DNA of 64,000 nt, from NCBI GenBank assembly GCA_032622095.1, contig CP136066.1:47030911-47094910 (forward strand), written 5' to 3'. Of this stretch, positions 47,597 to 58,293 are shown in pieces; position 1 is the stretch's first letter, and each line of letters begins with the position of its first letter. Source of the stretch: Siphonodentalium dalli (Eukaryota > Mollusca > Scaphopoda > Gadilida > Siphonodentaliidae). The translations under genes were made by a program, and so were the position numbers. The notes under the pieces were generated by a model, which had not been told where the DNA came from, did not search any database, and was given only the letters and a program-made list of their open reading frames with translations.

Positions 47597-49150
47597 AACA
47601 AACGTCGTTTCCTAAATCGTGTCACACATGATTATCAACGAAATGTCAGCCAGCTTGTTTTTATCATTGCTTCTGTCATACACTCGGAGTACAGCTATAT
47701 GTTTTCACCGAATGTAACCTGTCCATCAGCGAGTGTGGCATACTTGAATTGAATTCCCTATTGTATTTTAATTCACAGGCAATGTGATGTGTCATTGTGA
47801 ATATGTAATACGTAGTGCCCAGCTGTTGATGTTAAACCTCAAGGAATCAGGTTCTTGTTATAAGTATTATGTTTACACTTGTTGGCATATTTTCATTTGG
47901 CAGGTACAAGTTCCATTGGTAACTCTCCGTGTCTTGTTCACAGTATGCACGTATGTAATAGCTGGAAACTAGCTTCCGCCCAGACTGCAGATCACAGCAT
48001 GTCGTACTGGGGTTTGTTGATATGGAATCAGAAACTATGATCAAGTGGGAAATAACATGACGTCTTTCTGAAATAAAAAATAAATCAAAGATACCGCAGT
48101 GAATATTTAGTACCAACTCTTGTTCTGAGAATTGCAACCTTCTGTCTGGTTTTGAGAACGATTGATGTATATGTGGAACTGCTAATGTGGGAGTCAACAA
48201 ATATAGCATAAACCCGTGTTATAACGCCGAGTATACATTGTTTCAAGATTCATAACCCGGACACATCGTTAGGCCTAGACGCACGTGCTGCCCAAAAGTA
48301 TTGATATTCAAGTGATATTTTCTCAAAATCGTGTCTGTATGGTACATGTGATTAACGACACACAGTTTAAGAGTCATTCACACTTTAAAAGCACTCACAA
48401 CTTTGAAACAGGAAACAGAAAAAAATACATAATATTACGCATAACTATGCCTGTGTTTATAAACAAATATAATTGATTGTTTGTGGAACATTTGAATATA
48501 CTCGCTTCCAAACTAACTAAATTTAAATGTCAGCGATGTCGAAAGTGATTTAATGTACGTAAACAGGTGGCGTGCAACTCAGCCAAATACATGTGGCCAG
48601 TGCAACTCAACCAAATACATGTGGCCAGTGCAACTCAACCAACGGCATGTAAACTGAGCTCAACTACATACACGTTGTCGAGAGACGAAAAGAAAAAGAA
48701 TAGAATAGTCTCAGTTATATCCGTGACTCAGTATGTTTTTAAACACATGAACAGCGGCTGACGTATAGTATACGGCAAATATTTATTGCGATATCCATAC
48801 ACTCATATTTATATTTTTAAAATCATATTGTTGATTTAAATATAATGACGTAACATGGTGAATGATACGTTGCAGCCACATCTGAGAACATAATCATGTG
48901 CCAATGATGGTGCCCATTGAACAAGAACAGGGCAATCGTTTATAGACGTATACGTCGATATCTTGTACATGCAGTTCACTCATATTTGTCGCTGGTGGAC
49001 TTACCTATATCATCCGGTAACCGGCCTTAATCATCTGTATCATAGCTGTTAATTAGTGGATTTTGAACATGTTTGGTATGTTATTTAATGACATGTGAGA
49101 CATTCGCATAAACAAAATCGTCCCAACACCAACTGTCTTAACATAGTAAT
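47597..49150. repeat. right copy of the segmental duplication, 5' part
   Basis: It matches 55-1430 in order and orientation. A fragment related to the 43966 MITE left end (TAGACGCACGTGCTGCC) is present near 48272. Confidence 0.8.
48572..48655. repeat. 28-bp tandem repeat, three units
   Basis: Units start GTGCAACTCAGCCAAATACA at 48572, 48600 and 48628; the third is diverged. The left paralogue near 900 has only one unit. Confidence 0.9.
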
Positions 49151-49439
49151 GGGTCTTGTTTATATAGACATATCAATTATGGAGCTTCTGATCTTTGTCG
49201 CTTGTCACCTCTATCGTCATTGTTTTCTATTTGTATATGTGTATTGTCTTGAGGGACTCAGCTATGAGATAATATATGGTACTTCAATGTGAGTAGGAAA
49301 CTAATGACAAAACTAATATAATAATATGAACATACGCTAGCGCAATAACGAACCAAATCTAAACCACTCGCACGAGGGTAGCTGTGGCTTTAATTTTTTT
49401 TTTTATCAAAATTAGTTTATAGATTCCGTGATATTCAGA

Positions 49440-49990
49440 CGGAGAGAGAAAGAAGAATAGTATAGTCTCAGTTATATCCGTGACTCAGTCTTTTTAAACA
49501 ATTGGACAGCGGCTGACGTATCCCAAACGGATCTATGTATTGCGATATTCAAACACTCAAACTTGTATTTATTCAAATTTAAAATGTTCAAATCATAGTG
49601 TCGATTCAAATAGACCGAAGCAACATGGTAAATGATAAGTTGCAGCAACATCTGAAAACGTAATCACATGCCAATTAAGAATGATGCCCATTGAATACGA
49701 ACAAAGCAATCGCTTATACACGTATACGTCGTTATTTCTTATTATTAGTTCACTCATATTTGTCGCCATTCTTTCATATTTCACCCAGTATCTGGCCTTA
49801 ATCATCTATAGCATAGCTGTTAATTAGTGGATTTTTAAAATGTTTGGTATGTTATTGTATGACATGTGAGACAGCCGCATAAAGTAAATCTTCCCCATAC
49901 TAACTGTCTTAACAGGGCAACGTTTCTTGTTTCTATAGACATATCAATTATGGAGCTTCTGATCTTTGTTGCTTCTGACTTCCATCGTCA
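49440..49990. repeat. third copy of the 950-1430 / 48680-49150 segment
   Basis: AGAATAGTATAGTCTCAGTT, GACAGCGGCTGACGTAT, TATACGTCG and GGAGCTTCTGATCTTTG recur, so the right copy of the duplication has an extra internal tandem duplication. Confidence 0.75.
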
Positions 49991-50337
49991 TTGTTTTCCA
50001 TTTGTATCTGCTTATTGTTGTGAGGGACTCATCTAAGAGGTAATGTAAGTGGGGAACTAGCGACAGTACTATCATAATTCCCGAAGTATTTGTGGACACG
50101 GCGCACGTTCTTTGTTCACATGGCAATTCAAAACAAACTTACCCAAAGTCAGTTTGTTGTTTTCAAATTGAGTACAACCGGTTATTTTGACACAATGTTG
50201 AAGAAACAACATCAACATGGTGGAAATTAAAACCCAATTTACCAATCGTTTATGGTATTGAAACTATTTAACATTTCACTATTTCAATGTACCAATAACA
50301 TCAGATTATGTAAAATAGAACTGTTTTACTAAAGTGT

Positions 50338-50497
50338 AGTTTATATAATTACCCACGAGACATCGTATCTTAAGATCAGTTTATATAATTACCCATGAGA
50401 CATCGTATCTTAAAATCAGTTTATATAATTACCCACGAGACATCGTATCTTAAGATCAGTTTATATAATTACCCACGAGACATCGTATCTTAAGATC
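50338..50497. repeat. 40-bp tandem repeat, four units
   Basis: Units AGTTTATATAATTACCCACG... start at 50338, 50378, 50418 and 50458, with one or two substitutions among them. Confidence 0.95.
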
Positions 50498-50760
50498 ACG
50501 AGAGGGAACTTAATTGTTATTGATTCAAGAAATTACATAATTCTTTTCATTAAATTTTCGCCAATCAAATAATGTTTTATATTTGAAAATGTTCATTCGT
50601 GTTTACTGATCAATTGGACAATTGGGCCGAGACGACTTCAATATTATATGGGTTACGACTGACACCATGGTATATTTCCAGTTGATTGCGCTCCGTGTGA
50701 GTGGAGCAGACTGCATACCAACATTTGTTTTCATTTCACTAAACTAGTTGTAGCGGATGT
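50498..50760. mobile_element. diverged fragment of the 43966-44928 MITE family
   Basis: GAGGGAACTTAATT, TTGATTCAAGAAATTA and CAATTGGACAATTGGGC align with 44250-44400 of the complete element. Confidence 0.45.
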
Positions 50761-51089
50761 ATTCTTCATGTTAACGGATGGTGGTGTGATACGTCACAAT
50801 GTAGACAATCACGTGATTAAGTGTACTGGTCAGAAACTGCCGGTTCATCTTCATAATTTTTTTAGAATATTTGTTTATGTGTTCTCCTCCTACTTATCAC
50901 TTATTTATTCAGTACGTGGAAGGTCTCACTGATTACCAATATCATAGTTGTGGCGAACTATCTCTTGCATCCTCAATATGAGTACTGTGTACCTACATCA
51001 CGTAATGAGTGTACGATACGCAAAACACCGATCAGCACCTGATGTAACACTGACCCCACTATGGATTCACGGTGACTTTCACGCGGTGA

Positions 51090-52648
51090 CTCGCGGCGGG
51101 TGTGACTAATTACCGACCGGGACCGCCCGCGACCGCCCGGGTGGCCCCACGGGCCCGTGGACACAATATATCGACGTTATAACATAGCGACATGCCACCT
51201 GAGGGCAACATAGAAAAATTTACTCGCTCGCTCGTCTCCGGTCGGTCATATTAACCCCACAAATGCCGATATTGGCTAAAAGAGCCTTGGTGATTACGGG
51301 TGTCTTCGTGTGTTTTCAGACAGATTATTTTGGTGATTCGCGGTAGTGCAATACACCTGAGTGTTAATTCCATATATTGACTCGTTGACGCGTCCACGGC
51401 CGATGTTATTAACCCCTCAAAATACGGTAAAATAGTGTATAAACAAAAGAACCTTGGGACCGCCCGGGACAGCCCGGGCGACCCCATCGGCCCGTGGACA
51501 CTATATATCGACGTTATAACGTAGCGACATACCCCAATGAGGCCAACCTAGAAAATGTTACTCGCTCGCTCGACTCCGGCCGGTGTTATTAACCCCTCAA
51601 ATCCGATAAAATGGTATATAAACAAAAATACCATTGGGACCATATTTTGAGGGGTTAATAACATTGGCCGTGGACGCGCCAACGAGTCAATATATGGAAT
51701 TAACACTCAGGTGTATTGCCCTACCGCGAATCACCAACATAATCTGTCTGAAAACACACGAAGACACCCATAATCACCCAGGCTCTTTTAGCCAATATCG
51801 GCATTTGTGGGATTAATATGACCGGCCGGAGACGAGCGAGCGAGTAAATTTTCTATGTTGCCCTCGGTGGCATGTCGCTACGTTATAACGTCGAGATATT
51901 GTGTCCACGGGCCCGTGGGACCACCCGGGCGGTCCCATGCGGTCCCAATGTTATTTTTGTTTATATACCATTTTATCGGATTTTGAGGGGTTAATAACAC
52001 CGGCCGGAGTCGAGCGAGCGAGTACCATTTTCTAGGTTGACCTCGTGGGGTATGTCGCAACGTTATAACGTCGAGATATAGTGTCCATGTTGCCATGGGG
52101 CCTCCCAGGCGGTCCCGTGCGGTCCCAATGTTCTTTTTGTGTATATACCATTTATAGGATTTTTGAGGGGTTAATAACACCGGCCGGAGTCGAGCGAGCG
52201 AGTACCATTTTCTAGGTTGACCTCGTGGGGTATGTCCCTACGTTATAACGTCGATATATAGTGTCCACGGGCCCAATGTTCTTTTGTTTATACACTATTT
52301 TACCGTATTTTGAGGGGTTAATAACATCGGCCGTGGACGCGTCAACGAGTCAATATATGGAATTAACACTCTGTTGTATTGCACTACCACGAATCACCAA
52401 AATAATCTGTCTGAAAACACACGAAGACACCCGTAATCACCCAGGCTCTTTTAGCCAATATCGGCATTTGTGGTGTTAATATGACCGACCGGAGACGAGC
52501 GAGCGAGTAAATTTGTCTATGTTGCCCTCAGGTAGCATATCGCTACGTTATAACGTCGAGATATTGTGTCCACGCCCCGTGGGGCCACTCGGGCGGTCCC
52601 GGGCGGTCCCGGGTGGTCCCGGGCGGTAATTAGTCACACCGCTCGCGG
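51090..52648. mobile_element. foldback (long-TIR) DNA transposon with 7-bp TSD
   Basis: The element 51097-52641 starts CGGGTGTGACTAATTACCG and ends CGGTAATTAGTCACACCG. The inverted arms extend beyond 300 bp (CCACGGGCCCGTGG, CGTTATAACGT..., CTCGCTCGCTCG blocks). CTCGCGG flanks both sides (51090-51096 and 52642-52648). The interior is made of further inverted and direct copies of the same arm sequence. No transposase is present. Short ORFs such as 51634-51816 and 52261-52479 arise from the repeats. Confidence 0.88.
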
Positions 52649-52844
52649 TGAACTTACGTCGAGCGGAATCAGCGGAGTATGATCAGGGCTCCTCAATTCA
52701 CCAGGATTAGTGGTGATTTTCTCGCGATGAACTTAAGTCGAGCGGATTACATGAATCAACATAAATCATGGAGTCTGTTTAAACTTATACTGACCGCGGA
52801 AATGATAATTGAAGTGTAGACCTGTGCAATGCTATTCCCGTTGC
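52649..52844. repeat. segmental duplication, right copy after the foldback insertion
   Basis: It matches 2858-2915 and 3290-3340 (ACGTCGAGCGGA, ATGAATCAACA, ATTCCCGTTGCATAAT). Confidence 0.7.
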
Positions 52845-53560
52845 ATAATGTCATATAAAATGTGATCCATGGGCATGGTGGCATAATGTACACATAAAAT
52901 GTAATACATGGACATGGTGGCATAATGTACACATACAATGTGATCAATGGGCATAATGGCGTAACATAATTTACACATATACATCTAATGTGATCCATGG
53001 CTATGGTGGCATAATATACATATAATGTGATCCATGGGCACGGCGGCATGATATACACATATAATGTCATCTATGGGCATGGCGGCATAATGTACACATA
53101 ATGTGATTCATGGGCATGGTGACGTAATGTACATATAATGTGATACATGGGCATGGTGGCATAGTATACACATATAATGTGATCCATGGGCATGGTGGCA
53201 TAATGTACACATATACTGTGATCCATGTGCATGGTGGCATAATATACACATATAATGTGATCCATGTGCATGGCGGCATAATGGTCACATATAATGTGAT
53301 CCATGGACATGGCGGCATAATGTACACATATAATGTTATCCATGGGCATGGCGGCATACTGTACAGTTATAATGTGATCGATGAGAATGGCGGCATAATC
53401 TAGACATATAATGGGAATGGCGGCACAATGTACACATATAATGTGATGCATGGGCATGGTGGCGTAATGCACACATATAATGTGATCCATGGGCATGGCG
53501 GCATAATATACACATATACTGTTATCCATGGGCATGGTGGCGTAACTATTGAGGTTTGGA
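52845..53560. repeat. 39-bp minisatellite, about 18 units
   Basis: It has the same unit as 3335-3860, with core ATAATGTGATCCATGGGCAT. Open frames on both strands (up to 176 codons at 53071-53601, minus) encode 13-residue repeats such as MPPCPWITLYVYI and are artefacts of the period being divisible by three. Confidence 0.93.
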
Positions 53561-54080
53561 TAAAACACGTCGATTATACCATATCGATCGCTAATCATCA
53601 CTCAAGCTTTCGGTGTTTTGTGGTTCATCGTGATTCACTCTTCGAACAAAAAAATATACACGGTGTAGAGTGTTTTGCTTATGGCTTAATGTTTACGTGC
53701 TGTACACATTTGCGAAAACCGATTCATATTTGAAGAAAATTATATCGTACATCTTATACTATAATGTTAGCGATTGTAAAAATAAAACATTCACACGTCC
53801 GTTGGTCCATCAGTCGTATAAATCGGGAAAAAATGACGAAAATATGCACAATTGAAGACGTTGACCTGCAAACGGTGTACGGTTTGGAGGATAAAGCTGG
53901 CGAATTATAGCGAATTATGTACTTTGTAATAAAACACAACAGCGGGAAAACGGTCACTATAAATTCGCCAATTTTGATCGAGGCCGTACATCGAGACATT
54001 TGGTTTACGAATGTCCAGTCGCGAGTCTATTAACTGACTTAAAATACAGCTTTATAATATACAAAGAGAAATTAAATTTA
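53561..54080. repeat. segmental duplication, right copy 3' part (no LINE insertion)
   Basis: It matches 3860-3917 joined to 13368-13970 without interruption (AAAACACGTCGATT, ATCATCACTCAAGC, then GGTGTTTTGTGGTTCA). It is the pre-insertion form of the 9.45-kb insertion site. Confidence 0.8.
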
Positions 54081-55447
54081 TATACATAAAAAAATCCGAT
54101 AAATCTCAATAAATGATATATAAAAATAGTCCTTGGCAGATAACAGATTCACGCCCCTTACCATTCCTCGTGTGATTGGTAATTGCATGTGGATTTTGTC
54201 ATGAACACAATACCACGCGGTACAACTATGTTCGAAAATAAATGTCGATGTACGCAAACATGATAAATGTATACGTAATAAATACTGTCGATACAATTAC
54301 ATGTATCTATATTTTGGGCAAGGATCCACTTTAGGATATTTTTGACTCAATCTCATTGTTGTTTCCTGCAGAACAACCCTGTTAATAGAGACTCGAATGT
54401 TTCAACGTGATAGACACCCCTTGTATGCACATAAGCTTTACAGCTATATTCACTAGGTAATGTATTACGTGGGGTTCACAAGTACTATGCAGCTGTTGGG
54501 TTACGTGGGGTGGGATGCAAGAAGCGAACTATTTCTCTGATAGAGATATCCCCGTGGGAGCTCGTTGAGCATAAATTGTGAGACATGACCATTCTAGATT
54601 ACGAATATCAGCTTGTGGTATAGATATGTTATAAACATGATATAAAGTGCCCGATTCTGATAAATAGAAATTCGAGGTAGAACCAAGGAGCTAGGATTTA
54701 AACCTTGCCAGATTCATGTATAATTGCCTACATGGGGTTTTGGGGTCAAAAATATAAAACATTGGAAATGTCTTATCTGTAACACACGTACGTATATGAA
54801 AGCATGTTTTTTGCAAAAAATGGTATAAACAGTGTTTGATAGACTTTAATGGTTGACAATATATGTGAATGGTTTAGACATAGATATATACATATGATTT
54901 ACATTCAATAGATTTTTTTGGTTTTATATGTATTTTTTTTTTGGTAATTTCTTTATTTTAATGAAAATTAATATCTACATTTGGTACATGGCAGTGTGTT
55001 CTTGAGCCGTCCCGACTCCCGACGAAAGGCCATAACAGAAAGCTGGCCGGGCAAATGTTGGTATATGTCCTTCCGAACTCGATGATAGCTATGACCACTT
55101 GTGGGTCTGGAGTTCCTTGCACCCCACCCCAAGCTAGTGCCGGGTCGGTTTTTACGCCGGGTCCCGCTTTGGGTGTTGACTGTGTGAGTGGAGTGTGTTA
55201 AACACGAGCTCTCGTTTCTGCAAGGGAAATTTACAAGATTAGTAGTTATTGTTGGATGGTTTGGAGTATGTTGTTGTTTAATAGTATTTACTGTGTGTAT
55301 TTCTGAAGTGGGTCATTTTGTGGCTGTGTGATGACCGGCGCGGGCGCCGGCGGGAGCATGTGTTTGAGAACTGCTCGTGCGCGGGGATTTCGTGCTGAAC
55401 GTTTCCTCGTGATTTGAGTGTTTTTATGATCCTTCAGAATGTTATTG
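54081..55447. other. gene-free interval; GC-rich G/T-biased stretch at 55000-55430
   Basis: The left part is AT-rich with nothing recognised. 55000-55430 is G/T-rich on the plus strand, like the flanks of the minus-strand LINE further right, and may be a LINE remnant. No domain is visible. Confidence 0.4.
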
Positions 55448-55918
55448 ATATATGTGACCCGCCATATCAAATCCAGTCGTAAGTCGGGATATTTTTTACC
55501 CTGTGCCAATGCATTCTCTTATATATGCGAGTCGACCATAGGTCGCATCGCATATATAAGAGAATGCATTGGCCTAACAATGTTTTACAATTTTAATTAT
55601 TTTTTCTTGTATTCTTTAACAATTTTATAATTTCACCCATACAGAGCCCCAGACAAACACGAGCAGACGACACTCTTCTATATGCTTCTACATATGTGTG
55701 GGGCTCCCTGCAGGGTAATGGTTGTTTTTTTTATTTTATGTCCTAAAAATTGTAAGAAACATTTATTTTAAAAAAATGATAAAAAATTGTTAGGCCAATG
55801 CATTCTCTTATATATGCGAGGCGACCTGTGGTCGACTCGCATATATAAGAGAATGCATTGGCACAGGGTAAAAAAATCCCGACTTACGACTGGATTTGAT
55901 ATGGCGGGTCACATATAT
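55448..55918. mobile_element. palindromic TIR element with a hairpin in each arm
   Basis: Outer inverted arms of about 130 bp start ATATATGTGACCCGCCATAT at 55448, with the complement ending at 55918. Each arm contains a strong hairpin: 55505-55573 (26-bp perfect stem, 17-nt loop) and 55794-55862 (27-bp stem, 15-nt loop). The 200-bp spacer is non-coding. No transposase is seen. Confidence 0.85.
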
Positions 55919-56216
55919 AGATGTATATCATCTCTTGTTCATTATCGTTCAGATTTATTTCAGCTATTACAGTCTAAATAACATTGTATATAAAACTTGT
56001 CAAAATATGCTTTCATCTAAGCCCGTGCCATGGGGAGGTAGGGCGGGACAGAAAATGCAACAACATGCCATAGCTATAATGCAAACCATCTCAGTGCAAT
56101 TGGTGGGTCCAATCTGCATAGCAATTGTTTCCTGCTTGCGTTTATAGTTTATACATATACAAACTTTTAACGGGTGCCCCGTTTACATTTCAGCGCACCA
56201 CTCCAAGCTCGTTCAG
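55919..56216. other. gene-free interval
   Basis: Nothing recognised. Confidence 0.4.
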
Positions 56217-56248
<32 letters not shown>

Positions 56249-56262
56249 ACAACAACAACAAC
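56217..56262. repeat. (CAT)n / (CAA)n microsatellite
   Basis: About ten CAT units followed by five CAA units. One frame reads through it as a His/Gln run into PRQGHLGHPPP, so it might lie in a former coding region. Confidence 0.9.
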
Positions 56263-56495
56263 ATCAACCTCGTCAGGGACACCTCGGGCACCCTCCACCC
56301 CTTATTAAAGCTCGTGGGCTCTATCCAATCAACAATTTGCCACGGACGGACATGTTAGACTTTTGATGGGCTTTTGTTATGCAAGATAACATCAAAACAA
56401 CAAATTGAGGGTGAAGGAGAAGATCTCTCGATCTTTTCGACCATCATAGGCGTTTCGCGCCCTGCTACAACCTCTGTTGGTGTTCATTTATCGTC

Positions 56496-56918
56496 ATGTC
56501 TAGCACAGTACGCATCGCTCTGTTCGGCAGTAGCCATCTCGTCCGACTGTATGATTGGCTAAATTAGAGAGGCATCTGGTTTAATTACCCTGACAAGGAA
56601 GTTCGCTTCTTTGCTCGAGGTAGCTTAAATTTGGCAAACTGTTCTGATTTGTACTACGACTGTGTGGATTGGAACCCCCACGTTGTATTTATGCAGCTTG
56701 GTGGGAACGACATCACCTCTAACGTGAGCAAGGAGTGGCTCTCTGGCCAGCTGTGTGATTTGATCGATCAGTTTCACAGTCGGCGTATAGCTGTGTTCTT
56801 CGGTGAAATCCTGTCTCGCTCAAGGTTTAGGTTTGATGTAGATCTGACAGTTGAGAGGTGTGGAAGAATGAAGTCAGTTCTTGTATATCATTTATTCACA
56901 TCTAATATCAATGTATAG
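56496..56918 (+). pseudogene. SGNH-hydrolase-like reading frame with one internal stop
   Basis: From the ATG at 56496 the frame reads MSSTVRIALFGSSHLVRLYD, with a block-I-like GSSH. A TAG at 56565-56567 interrupts it. The same frame continues with FFARGSLNL (block-II-like Gly) and HVVFMQLGGNDITSN (block-III GGND). The predicted sandwich core continues to about FGEILSRSRFRF. The catalytic block V (DxxH) is not seen before the stop at 56918. SGNH domains are known in host esterases and also in some retrotransposons such as DIRS/Ngaro types. The transposon-rich setting favours a remnant. Confidence 0.6.
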
Positions 56919-57406
56919 TCAACAGCAATGTCATGAATCAAATCTTGGATGGATGGAAAGACAGGAACGCCGCTTATTAACTTAGCGGGTGGATGTTGAC
57001 ATCTGCCAATTAGTCTGAAGAGCCGAAACTGATTGAAGAGTAGATTAATGTCTGGTTTATATATCGCTAATGACTGGTAGCAGTCATTAGTGCATCTCTT
57101 TGTCTGTACTGACCCATGGGTGAACTGGAATTATTACCTAATACTTCCTTCCTTTGTGGTTAGACTTGCATAACTCATAGGTCGCGGCCTCTCCGAGTAT
57201 GGCCTTGGCAATTTGGTTGGGGTCACTATAGTTCGATTATATTCTGTCTCCCCCATAGGTAAGATGGATATGTTTAGTATGTACTATCACGTCCCTTGAA
57301 TAAGAAGGGGTAGGGGTGATTACTCTACAGAGGTACATATTTGTGCGAGAGCATTTCAATAGGATTATTGCGGCGAAGCTTTGGCAACTGAATCGGTTTG
57401 TTATTT
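56919..57406. other. gene-free interval
   Basis: Nothing recognised; no continuation of the SGNH frame was found. Confidence 0.4.
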
Positions 57407-57530
57407 TTAACCCTTTGAGTGCCACGGGCCGATCTCATCGACCCTAATTTACGTTCTGTAAAATCGGCCCAAAATTTTTGTTTGTTTGTTGAGATTTTCT
57501 TTTTTTGGTTGAATTTTTTTTTGGGTATGC

Positions 57531-57979
57531 TTAAAGGGATACTGTACCCAACATGTTGTTGTTGGTTTCTATAGTCTCCAAGTCGGAGAATAAGGTAACA
57601 ATTGTTCCATTATTTGAAAGTCTGTTGAGTACGAAGTAGTGTTACGGGTGGCAAATTTACCGGAATGCAAAAATACAAATTGTCGTTTTCTCCTCGTATC
57701 ATCATAATGTTCAAACGATCGTGTGTGCGATCGGTTTACAAATCCAGTATCCCTCAATTACTTTATTTGATTACGTCATGTACACGGGAATTCGTAATTT
57801 AATTGACGCCATTTTATGGCTCCAGTCATAAATTCAATTTATATCAAATTATTAACTTTTAAATTATTAAATTTTAAGATAGCCTATTAACCTGAGCGTT
57901 TACAGAATACATCTTCGACTCAAATTATTTATGTTTCTATATATTATCGATATTAGATCGTTGTTATCAGTACCCCTTT
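57531..57979. mobile_element. nested copy of the 31817-32405 MITE family
   Basis: It starts TTAA + AGGGATACTGTACCCA and ends CAGTACCCCT + TTGA. The interior matches the other copy over long stretches (GGTTTCTATAGTCTCC, ACCGGAATGCAAAAATACAA, CGATATTAGATCGTTGTT). A block near the middle is deleted. Confidence 0.85.
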
Positions 57980-58171
57980 GAGCATGCTATAGGGCATGTT
58001 ATAACTCAAAACTATCACCAAGTATTCATAGCAATAATTTTGTTGCCCATGAAAAACGTAAGATTCCCTGGCCCTAAACCTACAAAATAAGCCTGTTAAA
58101 GAATATAAGAAAAAATTATTAAAATTGTAAAAAATTGTAAAAAATAATAACAAATGATGAAAAATTGTTAG

Positions 58172-58240
58172 GCCAATGCATTATCTTATATATGCGAGGC
58201 GACCTATGGTCGACTCGCATATATAAGAGAATGCATTGGC
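58172..58240. repeat. CCAATGCATT palindrome, third strong hairpin
   Basis: A 27-bp stem with one mismatch and a 15-nt loop. It is almost identical to the hairpin at 55794-55862, and shared AT-rich sequence extends on its left (AAAAATTGTTAGG). Confidence 0.85.
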
Positions 58241-58293
58241 ACAGGGTATATGGGTTGATACAAAAAAAAAGGACCTGGCACTCAAAGGGTTAA

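Larger units (their letters stand above)
57407..58293. mobile_element. TTAA-flanked piggyBac-type element carrying nested insertions
   Basis: TTAA at 57407-57410 is followed by CCCTTTGAGTGCCA. The right end is TGGCACTCAAAGGG plus TTAA at 58290-58293. A second TTAA-type element (57531-57979) and a palindrome (58172-58240) lie inside. No transposase ORF remains. Confidence 0.85.

Noticed and set aside
53067-53601. Cys/Pro-rich 96- and 176-codon minus-strand frames that look like a repeat protein
   Set aside because: Same 39-bp minisatellite artefact.
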